Shown: positions 50,666-59,499 of the stretch, piece by piece
How the letters are laid out: each line of letters begins with the position of its first letter
Position numbering within the stretch: position 1 is the stretch's first letter
From: Micromonospora tulbaghiae
GTDB lineage: Bacteria > Actinomycetota > Actinomycetes > Mycobacteriales > Micromonosporaceae
Reading direction: 5' to 3'
Assembly (NCBI RefSeq): GCF_900091605.1
Contig: NZ_FMCQ01000007.1
Location: 62,001 to 126,000, forward strand
DNA length: 64,000 nucleotides
Translations under genes and position numbers: made by a program
The notes under the pieces: generated by a model
Told to the model about the DNA's origin: nothing
Database searches by the model: none
What the model saw: the letters and a program-made list of their open reading frames with translations, nothing else

Positions 50666-53600
50666 GTATGGCTGGGAGGACTGCCTCCGGGCAGCCGTGG
50701 TGGCCGTCGAAGTTCCTGCGACAAAGGGGGCGCGGCCAGTCCTAGGGACCGGTTTCGTAATCGCACCGGGTTTGGTAGCGACATGTGCCCACGTGGTTGC
50801 CGAGCAGGGTCAGCCGCTTCCTGAGATCGTCAGTGCAAGAGCAGTAGACGCTGAGGTTGAGCTCGTTCTTGAAGTATCGGCCGACCGCTGCTTCCGCACG
50901 CCTGCTGGGTTGGACCTGGCGTTGCTACAGGTGCGCGAGACGTCCATTCCAACTGACCTTCCGCCGGTGCTCGCGAGTCACGTAGTCGCACTGGGAGATT
51001 CACTATGGACCTACGGTCACCCAGCTGGCATGTTCCGTGCAGGTCAATCGGCCACTCTCGACTACGAGGGTCAGTCGCGGCGCAGCGAGGTCGACTCGTT
51101 GCGACTACTGCGGGGGCGCGGGACGTGGTTGCCTGAGGGTTTCAGCGGAAGCCCTGTCGTCAACCAGCGCACGGGTGCAGTCTGTGGCATGATCTGCACC
51201 TCGGCCAAGACGGGCAGTGCGCACATGTTGCCCATCGACGAGATCGTAGGTCGATGCGAACCGGCACAAGTTGCGCTATCAACGGCGCCAACTATTCACC
51301 GCCGCTGGCTCGATTCGCTCACCGATGAACAGATAGGTGCAGGTGAATGGGTATATCCTGGACGCCAAGTCCGTGCCTATCTAGCGCTCGCATCCCGGGC
51401 AGCCGCCGCCCATCCGTATAATTTACTATCTGGAGCCGCAACTCCCCCACTGTCCACTGTTTATGTTCGACAAGCTGCTCGGCGCCGAGATGCGGGAGAT
51501 TCTGAAGTTGAATTGACGCAAGCGCATCCGGCGGACATCGTGTTCAATGGTGAACAGGATGCCATACTTGTCGGCGGTGCTGGCGCAGGCAAATCGAGCC
51601 TATTTCAGGTCGCCATAACAGATATTGTAGATCGTTGGCGGGACGGTGAAAGCGTCAATGTTCCTGTCCGTGTGCAGGCGGCAGACATACTCGCCACCGG
51701 TCGCCTAGGTGAAGCGATCGCCCGAAGCGTGCGGGCTGAACTAAACTTGCTGGTCGCCAGCGTTTGGTCTGCCGAGTTCTTTGAGCAGCCGCCTTTCTTC
51801 GGTGCACGCTGGCTGGTCTTGGTTGACGGCCTTGACGAGATTATGGACACGCACAAGCGGCAACGAGTATTTAGGATGATCGAGGGCCACCGCAGTGGCG
51901 CCGGGTGCGTCCACCGATTCATTCTGGCTACCCGTCCCGGAGCAGTAGAAGGCATTGCAGGACCGGAATGGGAACCTTTTCAGTACGAGTTACTTGCCTT
52001 TGACGACGAACAGCGACGCCAACTTGTCCAGGGCTGGTTCACCCAGTTGAACGTCGCTGAACCCGGCAATACCGCAGCGGAGTTCATCAAGGAGCTCACG
52101 CATCTTGGCTTGGACGAGTTGGGGCGAAATCCGCTCATGGCCACCATTCTATGCCAGCTTTTCATCGCCAGCCCTGACCGTCGCCTTCCGCCAGGCCGAT
52201 CGCGGATCTTCCAAGAATTTGTTGAACTGCTGCGTGAACGTCAGCACAGCGACGCCGAAGGCGGTGTTCGCCAGCAGCTGCGCCACGCACTAAGCCGCTT
52301 TGGTGCGGACGCCGAGCAAGCAGGAGAAAGGCTCATCGCCGAAGGTGAGAAACTTATTGGCCGTCTAGCCGCTGACCGGCTAGACGGTGACACCACCTTG
52401 GCAGTTGACAAGCTTGACGACTGGACCCGTGACCTACGCGGTGCAAGTGTCCCGGAGGCGGCTTGGCGAAGCTTGATCGTAGACTACCTTCGGGGCAGTG
52501 GGGTTCTGCTCGCTTGGGGCGACGATTTCATGTTCCTGCATCAGACCGTTCAGGAGTATCTGGCTGCTCAGTTTATCCCTGGTGATGCCACCCGTGCTGA
52601 CGCGGTCTTTTGGGATCTATTCAACAGGTCGGCCGGCGGCAAGATGCTGGCTCCCGTTGCATGGCGGCAGTCCCTTGCCCGGTTTCTCGTCGCTGCTTGG
52701 GAAGAGTCGCAGGCGATGGCAAGGGCTCTGCACTCCCTCGCCTCCACTGGTGGCTTGAGCGGAGCCTTGTTTGTGGCTGCGGTTATCGATGACGCCTGCT
52801 ACGTCTCCCCCGAAACCGTCGCTGCTGCGGTCCGCACGTTGTCCGCCGCCGCCCGCGACACTCGAACTTCGACAAACAGTCGCCATCTTGCCATCGTAAC
52901 TTGCCTTCGGCTCGATCGTCAGGCAGGACTAAATCTTGCAGCAGAAATCGTTATCGATGAACGGCAAGACCCTGTGCTGCGAAATCCGCTCCTGCGAACT
53001 ATGGCATCCATGGCGGGAGACGGCAATAACCGGTCGATGGACGACGGCGATGGGAAGGCCATCGGTGGTGACGAGTGGATTATGCGGCAGCTTCTCCAGC
53101 TCGAGGGTGTCGATGCTGCGGCTATCCTGTCGGCAATAGCTCGCCACCGTCCGCCACGCAAGCCCAGCCCCCAAGATCCGGGATCCGAACAGCGGCAGCG
53201 AGTGTGGGCCGCCGACGCCCTCGCGCGATCCGGAAACACCTTGGGGCGGCAGCTTCTCGTCGACCTTGCAACTGATCGGCGACTTGACGCTGCCGAACGG
53301 CGAGCAGCAGCGTCGGCTCTGCATGCCACAGGGGACGGCCGGGGTGCCACCTTACTGCGCAGGCTTGCCCTCGATGAATCCCTGAAGGGCGCAGAACGTC
53401 AACTGGCAGTCCACACTCTGCGAGTGACTCCAGGAACGAGATCGCCTGTTAGGCGGGTCGTCAATAGGCTCGGTTTAGGTAGGGTCCTAAACATCGCGCC
53501 CACGGTCAGTGTAGTTCTCGAGCCCCTTGTTGCCTGCCACCGCCAGCACTATCCCCGAGCAGATGTGCGTGTCTTGCAGCAGGCCTTCGATGCCGCAGCC

Positions 53601-55706
53601 TGGTGGCATTCCGGTCAGTATCGAAAGTCTGGCGACCCGTACATCACCCATCCGCTGGCGGTTGCAACCATCCTGGCGAACATGGGCATGGACACCGGAA
53701 CGCTTGTCGGTGCGCTACTCAGCGGCACGACAGACGGCAGCGGCTACGATGTTGCTCAACTCCGTGAGGAGTTCGGCGGCGAGGTGGCGAGTCTCGTCGA
53801 TGGAGTTCGGAAGCTCGACCGGCTCCCTTCCGTTGACGACGGTTACGCCACCGTCCGGAAGGTGGTCGGAATTATCGCAGGAGATCCACGTATCTTGGTG
53901 ATCAAGCTCGCGCGGCGCCTCCATAACCTTCGTACGCTTACTTACGAGGTTCGAAGCGAGCAGGAACGAGTTGCTAGGCAGACTCTCCAACTTTGGACGC
54001 CGCTTGCGCACCGCGTCGGCATGAATACGATGCGATGGGAGTTGGAGGATCTGGCGTTTGGGACGTTGTTCCCGAAGCGGTTCGAGGAGATCAACCGGCT
54101 GATCGGGGAGCACCAGCCGCAGCGGGAGGCGCTGCTGCGCCAGGTGACCCAGAAGGTGTCCACCGACCTGAAGGCCGCCAAGATCAAGGCGGAGACGACC
54201 GGGCGGCCGAAGCACCTCTACTCGATCTACCAGAAGATGATCGTGCGGGGGCGGGACTTCAACGACATCTACGACCTGGTGGGTGTGCGGATCCTGGTCG
54301 ACACGGTGCGGGACTGCTATGCGGCGCTGGGGGTCATCCACGCCAACTGGCAGCCGGTGCCGGGCCGGTTCAAGGACTACATCGCGATGCCCAAGTTCAA
54401 CATGTACCAGTCGTTGCACACGACTGTCATCGGGCCCACCGGCAAGCCGGTGGAGATGCAGATCCGCACGTACGCGATGCACCGTGCGGCGGAGTTCGGC
54501 ACCGCGGCGCACTGGAAGTGCAAGGAGCACAAGGGCACGCCGCTGGTGGGCCCGCCGGCGCACATCGACGAGATGACCTGGCTGCGGCAGCTGTCGGACT
54601 GGCAGCGCGAGGCGACGCACCCGAGCGAGTTCCTCGACGCGCTGCGCTTCGACCCGTCCAGCCAGGAGGTGTACGTCTTCACGCCCAAGGGTGACGTCAT
54701 CCCGCTGCCGACCGGGTCCACGCCGGTGGACTTCGCGTACGCGATGCACACCGATGTGGGGCACAAGTGCATCGGGGCGCTGGTCAACGGCAAGCCGGTG
54801 CCGTTGGAGTCGACGCTGTCCAACGGTGACGTGGTCGCGATTTACACCTCGAAGTCCGACACCGCCGGCCCGACGCAGGACTGGCTCGGCTTCGTGAAGA
54901 GCCCTCGGGCGCGGACGAAAATCCGGCAGTACTTCAACAAGGAGCGGCGCGAGGAGGCGATCGAGGCCGGCAAGGACGCGATCGTCAAGGCGATGCGCAA
55001 GCAGGGCATGCCGTTGCAGCGGATGCTCACCTCGGACGCGCTGATGGCGATCGCCCGGGACCTGCACCTGGCCGACGTGGCCTCGCTGTACGCGGCGGTC
55101 GGCGACAGCCAGGTCTCCGCGCAGTCGGTGGTGCAGAAGCTGATGGCGTCCTACGGCGGCGAGGAGGGCGCGGCGGAGGACATCGCCGTGGCCACCTGGC
55201 CGCCGCGCAGCCGGCAGAGCAGCGCCGACCCGGGCGTGGTGGTCCACCGCGTCAGCGACGTGTGGATCAAGCTGGCCCGCTGCTGCACGCCGGTCCCGCC
55301 GGACTCGGTCTTTGGTTTCCTGACTCGTTCCGGCGGGGTGAGCGTGCACCGCGACGACTGTGCCAACGCGGAGGACCTGCGTGCCCAGGGCGAGCGGGTG
55401 GTCGAGGTGAGCTGGAAGCTGACCTCCGCCTCGGCGTTCCTGGTGGCGATCCAGGTGGAAGCGCTCGACCGGCACAAGCTGCTCGCGGACGTAACCCGGG
55501 TGCTCTCCGAAGAGCGGGTCAACATCCTCTCCGCCACCGTCACCACCACCCACGACCGGGTGGCGGTGAGCCGGTTCAGCTTCGAGATCGCCGACCCGAA
55601 ACACCTGGCTCACCTGCTCGCCAGGGTGCGCAGTGTCTACGGTGTCTTCGACGCCTACCGGATGATGGGGGGACTGCACCCGGTTCGGTTGACTCCTGAC
55701 CTGTGA
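50649..55706 (+). CDS. Trypsin-like protease / NACHT NTPase / Rel-SpoT homologue fusion protein
   Basis: This is a 1685-residue protein from ATG 50649. Domains in order: (1) a trypsin-like serine protease, residues about 1-210, with His48 (TCAH), Asp89 (GLDLALL) and Ser166 (GFSGSPV); no signal peptide, so cytoplasmic. (2) A NACHT NTPase, about 290-700, with Walker A GGAGAGKSS (309-317) and Walker B LVLVDGLDE (389-397). (3) HEAT-like helices, about 700-945. (4) A complete long Rel/SpoT homologue, about 955-1685: HD region, synthetase (GRPKH about 1187, EMQIRT about 1269), TGS (VYVFTPKGDVIPLP), Cys-rich LARCCTPVPPD and ACT. The hydrolase site is destroyed: the expected LLHDxxED is LLSGTTDG and KLADRLHN is KLARRLHN. 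Expected activity is sensing, proteolysis and (p)ppGpp synthesis without hydrolysis. Codon usage shifts to very high GC3 near 54040, so recombination with a housekeeping rel is possible. Confidence 0.85.
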   Translation: MSSHVKYGWEDCLRAAVVAVEVPATKGARPVLGTGFVIAPGLVATCAHVVAEQGQPLPEIVSARAVDAEVELVLEVSADRCFRTPAGLDLALLQVRETSIPTDLPPVLASHVVALGDSLWTYGHPAGMFRAGQSATLDYEGQSRRSEVDSLRLLRGRGTWLPEGFSGSPVVNQRTGAVCGMICTSAKTGSAHMLPIDEIVGRCEPAQVALSTAPTIHRRWLDSLTDEQIGAGEWVYPGRQVRAYLALASRAAAAHPYNLLSGAATPPLSTVYVRQAARRRDAGDSEVELTQAHPADIVFNGEQDAILVGGAGAGKSSLFQVAITDIVDRWRDGESVNVPVRVQAADILATGRLGEAIARSVRAELNLLVASVWSAEFFEQPPFFGARWLVLVDGLDEIMDTHKRQRVFRMIEGHRSGAGCVHRFILATRPGAVEGIAGPEWEPFQYELLAFDDEQRRQLVQGWFTQLNVAEPGNTAAEFIKELTHLGLDELGRNPLMATILCQLFIASPDRRLPPGRSRIFQEFVELLRERQHSDAEGGVRQQLRHALSRFGADAEQAGERLIAEGEKLIGRLAADRLDGDTTLAVDKLDDWTRDLRGASVPEAAWRSLIVDYLRGSGVLLAWGDDFMFLHQTVQEYLAAQFIPGDATRADAVFWDLFNRSAGGKMLAPVAWRQSLARFLVAAWEESQAMARALHSLASTGGLSGALFVAAVIDDACYVSPETVAAAVRTLSAAARDTRTSTNSRHLAIVTCLRLDRQAGLNLAAEIVIDERQDPVLRNPLLRTMASMAGDGNNRSMDDGDGKAIGGDEWIMRQLLQLEGVDAAAILSAIARHRPPRKPSPQDPGSEQRQRVWAADALARSGNTLGRQLLVDLATDRRLDAAERRAAASALHATGDGRGATLLRRLALDESLKGAERQLAVHTLRVTPGTRSPVRRVVNRLGLGRVLNIAPTVSVVLEPLVACHRQHYPRADVRVLQQAFDAAAWWHSGQYRKSGDPYITHPLAVATILANMGMDTGTLVGALLSGTTDGSGYDVAQLREEFGGEVASLVDGVRKLDRLPSVDDGYATVRKVVGIIAGDPRILVIKLARRLHNLRTLTYEVRSEQERVARQTLQLWTPLAHRVGMNTMRWELEDLAFGTLFPKRFEEINRLIGEHQPQREALLRQVTQKVSTDLKAAKIKAETTGRPKHLYSIYQKMIVRGRDFNDIYDLVGVRILVDTVRDCYAALGVIHANWQPVPGRFKDYIAMPKFNMYQSLHTTVIGPTGKPVEMQIRTYAMHRAAEFGTAAHWKCKEHKGTPLVGPPAHIDEMTWLRQLSDWQREATHPSEFLDALRFDPSSQEVYVFTPKGDVIPLPTGSTPVDFAYAMHTDVGHKCIGALVNGKPVPLESTLSNGDVVAIYTSKSDTAGPTQDWLGFVKSPRARTKIRQYFNKERREEAIEAGKDAIVKAMRKQGMPLQRMLTSDALMAIARDLHLADVASLYAAVGDSQVSAQSVVQKLMASYGGEEGAAEDIAVATWPPRSRQSSADPGVVVHRVSDVWIKLARCCTPVPPDSVFGFLTRSGGVSVHRDDCANAEDLRAQGERVVEVSWKLTSASAFLVAIQVEALDRHKLLADVTRVLSEERVNILSATVTTTHDRVAVSRFSFEIADPKHLAHLLARVRSVYGVFDAYRMMGGLHPVRLTPDL

Positions 55707-55737
55707 GGATCTGTTCCTCGCTGGAAGGATGTCTGTC

Positions 55738-56022
55738 ATGCCGAAAGCGTTCCCCCTGGAGTTCCGCCGCGACGTCGTCGCGGTCGCCCGTAAGGGCGAA
55801 GCCCCGATCGCCCAGATCGCGAAGGACTTCGGGATCTCCGAGGCTTGTTTGCACCGCTGGCTGAAGCTCGCTGACGTCGAGGACGGCGTCCGCCCTGGAA
55901 CTACGAGTTCCGAGTCGGCGGAGCTGCGGGAGCTGCGCAGACGCAACAAGATCTTGGAGCAGGAGAACGAGATCCTGCGGCGGGCCGCGGCGTACTTCGC
56001 CAAGGAGATCTCCCCAAAATGA
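55738..56022 (+). CDS. IS3-family OrfA
   Basis: This protein has 94 residues from ATG 55738, nine bases after GGAAGG; the ATG at 55729 is too close to the ribosome-binding site. The HTH (APIAQIAKDFGISEACLHRWL) and the C-terminal coiled coil (ELRELRRRNKILEQENEIL) are the standard OrfA parts for terminal-repeat recognition and oligomerisation. The stop overlaps the orfB start (ATGA). Intact. Confidence 0.85.
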   Translation: MPKAFPLEFRRDVVAVARKGEAPIAQIAKDFGISEACLHRWLKLADVEDGVRPGTTSSESAELRELRRRNKILEQENEILRRAAAYFAKEISPK

Positions 56023-56882
56023 CGTACCCGCTGGTCGGTGACCTGGCCGCGGACGGGATCCCCGTCGCGGTGACCTGCCGGGTGTTGGGGTTCAGCAAGC
56101 AGGCCTACTACGCGTGGAAGAACAACCCGGTCACCCGGCGGGACCTCGACGACGCGTATCTGATCAACGCCGCCCTCGACATCCACCATGATGATCCGGC
56201 GTTCGGCTACCGGTTCATCGCCGACGAACTACCCGCCCACGGCATCATCGCCGGCCCGAACCGGGTCGCCCGGTTGTGCTCACAGCAGCGCATCTGGTCG
56301 GTGTTCGCCAAACGCAAGGGCCTGACCAGGCGGGCCGGACCCCCGGGTGCACGACGACCTGGTGCAACGCCGCTTCACCGCCGACGCCCCGAACCGGCTA
56401 TGGCTGACCGACATCACCGAACACCCCACCGCCGAGGGCAAGCTCTACCTGTGCGCGATCAAGGACGTGTACTCCGGTCGGATCGTCGGCTACTCCATCG
56501 ACACCCGCATGAAAGCCTCCCTGGCCGTCGCGGCGCTGTCGAACGCGGTCCGGCTCCGGCACCCGGCCGACACCGTGGTCCACTCGGACAGGGCAGTCAA
56601 TTCCGGTCCAGGAAATTCGTGAAAGCGTTGCACCGCAACGGATTGGTCGGCTCGATGGGCCGAGTCGGCGCCTGCGGCGACAACGCCGCGATGGAGTCGT
56701 TCTTCGCCATGCTGCAACGCAACGTCCTGGACCGGCAACGCTGGACCACCCGCCACGAGTTGCGCCTGGCGATGGTGACCTGGATCGAGCGGACCTACCA
56801 CCGCCGGCGACGGCAACAACGCCTCGGACGGCTCACCCCGATCGAGTTTGAGACAATCAACCAGCCCGTACACGCGGCCTGA
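56019..56882 (+). pseudogene. IS3-family OrfB transposase, two compensating frameshifts
   Basis: The frame starts MTYPLVGDLAADGIPV and runs to about 56340, then an extra G shifts it. The catalytic region with the first Asp (WLTDITEHP) and VVHSDR lies in the next frame (56347-56600). A missing G near 56598 returns it to the first frame, giving FRSRKFVKAL, NAAMESFF (catalytic Glu) and a normal end. Between the two indels the first frame encodes nonsense, so the enzyme is inactive unless these are sequencing errors. Confidence 0.8.
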
Positions 56883-56924
56883 ACCACTCAAACCCGCGAG
56901 TCAACCGAACCCGGGGCAGTCCCC

Positions 56925-57349
56925 TATGTCCGCTGGCATGGTTGAGGCTGGCGTACCCCGCCCTGCCTGCTGGCGCGGCCAGGCAAGATCAGCAACCACA
57001 GTCAGTAACAGCAGCAGCCTTTCCTCGTAGAACTCGCACCAGCCGAATTCGCGACCCTGCCAGGTGGCCGTTGATCTCCGCTTGCAGTACGGCGGTGAAC
57101 ACGTCGTTGCCCTGTCCGGGTGAAGATGGCGGCAGGACCGATGTATAGACGGCCAGACGTGGCGGACGTTCAACGTTGGCCCCCCGTTTACCCCCCGAAA
57201 ACCCAGGCCGAATGTTGACGAAGAGTGACAAGAGCCGGTGAGGCCTTGGCGGCGTACTTGCAGCTCAACGACCATCTCAGGCAAGTAATGACAAGCACAC
57301 TCCGGCTACTTTCCGTTACAAGGGGTCTTGACAACCAATGACAAGTCCT
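56925..57349. other. Gene-poor stretch with repeated TGACAAG motifs
   Basis: No convincing gene is present. A minus-strand frame around 57000-57130 (VFTAVLQAEINGHLAGSRIR) looks partly coding but is short and unsupported. TGACAAG occurs near 57227, 57287 and 57339, with CGACAAG near 57359. The clustering resembles arm-site repeats found near integration sites, but no integrase is visible. Confidence 0.3.
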
Positions 57350-57391
57350 GAGGGGACTCGACAAGAGGCTGTCGTGGGTTCAAGTCCCCTC
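57350..57391 (-). terminator. Bipartite hairpin after the HEAT/LRV gene
   Basis: GAGGGGACT (57350-57358) pairs with AGTCCCCTC (57383-57391), and an inner CGACA/TGTCG stem encloses a 6-nt loop. It lies 20 bp beyond the 3' end of the minus-strand gene at 57411, a natural terminator position. The GGGTTCAAGTCCC inside mimics a tRNA T arm, but no tRNA can be folded. Confidence 0.5.
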
Positions 57392-57410
57392 GTGTTGGTG
57401 GTCTTTGCGG

Positions 57411-58880
57411 TCAGACGCCGGCGAGGGTGAGTAGTCGCTCCATCTCGGCCACGGGGAGCGTCGCCGCAGCAGCCGCCGCGTGCGCCACCCATTCGCTCGA
57501 ATCCGCGAGCAAGACGCGACGCACGTGGACCGGTAGGTTCGGGTGGCCGGCGACTTCATGGCGAACCGTGCTGTCCGGGTCGGTGGCCAGACGTCCGGCC
57601 AACTCGACGGGCAGATCCGGATCTCGGGGTGCTAGGCATCGCATGCGCGGGTCCGGGTCGGTGGCGAAGCGGCGTAGGGTCTGCGGCGGGAAGGTGAACA
57701 CGTCGGCCGGACGCCAGCGCGTCTTGTTGTCCGGCCCGAACTCACGGTCGATGCGTTCGGCTGTGGCTGGGTCCACCAGGTGCGGGGCGTGCGTGGCCAT
57801 GCTGGTGCGTACGCCCCTGTCGTCGTCGTTGAGCAACCGGATCACCGCGTCGGCCGGCAGTGTTCGGCCGCGTGCAGCGGAGCGCCGGAAGCAGATGTAT
57901 GGCGAGGACAGGTGCGGCAGTGGGTCTGCGGTGACCCAGTCCAGCCGAAGGTGCTGCAGCTCGGCGACGGCCATGTGGTCTTCGACCAGCTGCAACAGCG
58001 CAGTGTCGTCGAGTTCGTCGTCGAGCAGGTCGGCCAGCGGGCGGTCGCTCTGCTGGATCTGCGTATAGATCCGGTGGCGTACCGGCTCGGGTGTGTCCCG
58101 GCGGCTGAAGACACCCACGCGGACGTTCGCGCTGGGATCCTCGGCGAGCAGGTCCCGTACTCCTGAGGGAAGCTGTGGGTGTTCGGCGACCTGCCGGCGA
58201 ACATGGTGGTCGGGGTCACCGGCGAGCTTTTTGGCCAGTTCCGGGGTCAGGTCTGCGTGGCGTACGGCTCCGGCGCGGGTGACCGGATCGGCGAGCAGTC
58301 CCGCCACGAGGTCGGGCGGCGGTACCGGATGCGGTAGCCGGGCGTAGTAGGTCGAGCAGGCAGCCGCACGAACCTCGTCGACGGAGTCGGTGAGCAGGAG
58401 CCGCCGGACCGGTCCGGGGGCCTGCGTCCACCACCGTGCGAGGGTGGCCCGGACCGGCGGGTCAGGGTCCGTGGCGAGCCGGGCGAGCAGATCGGCCGGT
58501 ACGTCGTCGCGTTCGGCGAGGTGTCCCCGTACCAGCCTGTCCGGATCGTCGATGAGTCGCTCGTACCACTCGCGGGGCGCGCCACGGGCGCCGACAACCA
58601 GGGCAGCCCGGACGGCGGGATCGGCGTGGGCAGCCAGCCGCATCCGGACGGCGTTCGGCAACTGGCGGTTGAGCGCGAGCGAGCGCAGCAGCCAGTCATG
58701 ACCCGAGGCGAGGACCTCCTCGATCATGTCCGGGGTCAGATCGGCGCGCTTGGCCACGTGGCCGAAACCGCGCCGGTAGCGCACCAGCCGGCGGACCAGC
58801 CCGGTCGGCAGCGCCGGGTTCTCGGCGAGACCGTCGAGCACCTTCGTCAGGTGGACCGGCGTCGGCTCGTCTTCAGCCAT
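57411..58880 (-). CDS. HEAT/leucine-rich-variant repeat protein
   Basis: This protein has 489 residues from ATG 58880. It consists of many repeats of about 20-24 residues with the theme DPDPxVRxxLAxHPxLP: for example TDPDPPVRATLARW, GDPDHHVRRQVAEHPQLP, TDPDPRMRCLAPRDPDLP and TDPDSTVRHEVAGHPNLP. This is the LRV/HEAT-like solenoid of actinomycete proteins, normally a protein-binding scaffold. No enzymatic motif is present. It overlaps the tiny DUF4259-like gene upstream (TGA at 58873 against ATG at 58880), so the two are coupled. Confidence 0.8.
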   Translation of the reverse strand: MAEDEPTPVHLTKVLDGLAENPALPTGLVRRLVRYRRGFGHVAKRADLTPDMIEEVLASGHDWLLRSLALNRQLPNAVRMRLAAHADPAVRAALVVGARGAPREWYERLIDDPDRLVRGHLAERDDVPADLLARLATDPDPPVRATLARWWTQAPGPVRRLLLTDSVDEVRAAACSTYYARLPHPVPPPDLVAGLLADPVTRAGAVRHADLTPELAKKLAGDPDHHVRRQVAEHPQLPSGVRDLLAEDPSANVRVGVFSRRDTPEPVRHRIYTQIQQSDRPLADLLDDELDDTALLQLVEDHMAVAELQHLRLDWVTADPLPHLSSPYICFRRSAARGRTLPADAVIRLLNDDDRGVRTSMATHAPHLVDPATAERIDREFGPDNKTRWRPADVFTFPPQTLRRFATDPDPRMRCLAPRDPDLPVELAGRLATDPDSTVRHEVAGHPNLPVHVRRVLLADSSEWVAHAAAAAATLPVAEMERLLTLAGV

Positions 58881-59001
58881 CCGCCGCCCCTTCCAGATCC
58901 GTTGCGCCCCGTAACGAGTCTCGCAGGTGCAGTACAGGCGGGACCGCCCCGGGCTCCGTGTCGTTTTCGTTGTCGAACGGTCCGCTGTTCCAGGTCCCCA
59001 T
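58873..59001 (-). CDS. Truncated DUF4259-like protein
   Basis: This 42-residue frame starts at ATG 59001. MGTWNSGPFDNENDTEPGA matches the opening MGTWGxGPFDND of the DUF4259 family, but the rest of that domain (about 100 residues more) is missing. It is either the broken start of a DUF4259 gene or a short leader whose stop is coupled to the LRV gene. The truncation makes independent function doubtful. Confidence 0.5.
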   Translation of the reverse strand: MGTWNSGPFDNENDTEPGAVPPVLHLRDSLRGATDLEGAADG

Positions 59002-59249
59002 GAAGCCCCCCAAGATCGGTTGCGCCGTATTTCCGCACCGGCCATCGACAAGACTCCACCGAACACGAAGGCGGCTATGGTGCCCGGATGGCGATCGACA
59101 GGTCGGGGCAGCGGCGGCCGGAGACGGCATCGTCCGACCTCGACGCGTACCTGAGTGAGTTCCGGGCGGGCGGCAATTCGATCGCTCGGGTCTTTCATGC
59201 CGCGTGTGCGCGGTGCGGTGGGTCGGAGTTCGGCATGAAGTAACCTCTA

Positions 59250-59420
59250 ATGGCCGGACACAGTGTCCGGTCGCAGGTGGTCACTTCAGCCGGTGCGCCG
59301 TGGCGGGACGTGCCGTCGTGTTACGGCTCCTGGCAGGTCGTGATCACGTGGGATGTCAGCGTCGACGTGACTGAGGCCAGGCTGCCGGTGGGGCTGAGGC
59401 AGTCGCGTCGCTCGAGCTGC
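59250..59420 (+). pseudogene. IS5-family transposase fragment
   Basis: A short plus-strand frame contains GAPWRDVPSCYGSWQVV, matching the IS5-family N-terminal motif (GxPWRDLPxxYGxWxTV). The rest of the transposase and both terminal repeats are absent. It is a decayed fragment. Confidence 0.55.
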
Positions 59421-59499
59421 TTTCGAGGTAGTTGGGGGGAAGGGCTGGGACGGTCGGGGGTGGACCGCTTGGTTCGGCGCTCCACCCGATCGTTCAGTC

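Larger units (their letters stand above)
55669..56924 (+). mobile_element. IS3-family element inserted at the 3' end of the fusion gene
   Basis: Terminal repeats of 27 bp with two mismatches lie at 55669-55695 and 56898-56924. The left repeat is inside the last codons of the giant gene, so that gene now ends with IS-derived residues (LHPVRLTPDL). The element carries orfA and a doubly frameshifted orfB. No clear 3-4 bp target duplication was found. Confidence 0.85.

Noticed and set aside
53715..56189. 824-residue minus-strand frame opposite the Rel domain and IS3 genes
   Set aside because: It is the antisense of clear Rel and transposase motifs; in GC-rich DNA the complementary frame stays open by chance.
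57365..57395. A tRNA gene suggested by GGGTTCAAGTCCC
   Set aside because: No acceptor or anticodon stem can be drawn around it; it is better explained as part of a terminator hairpin.
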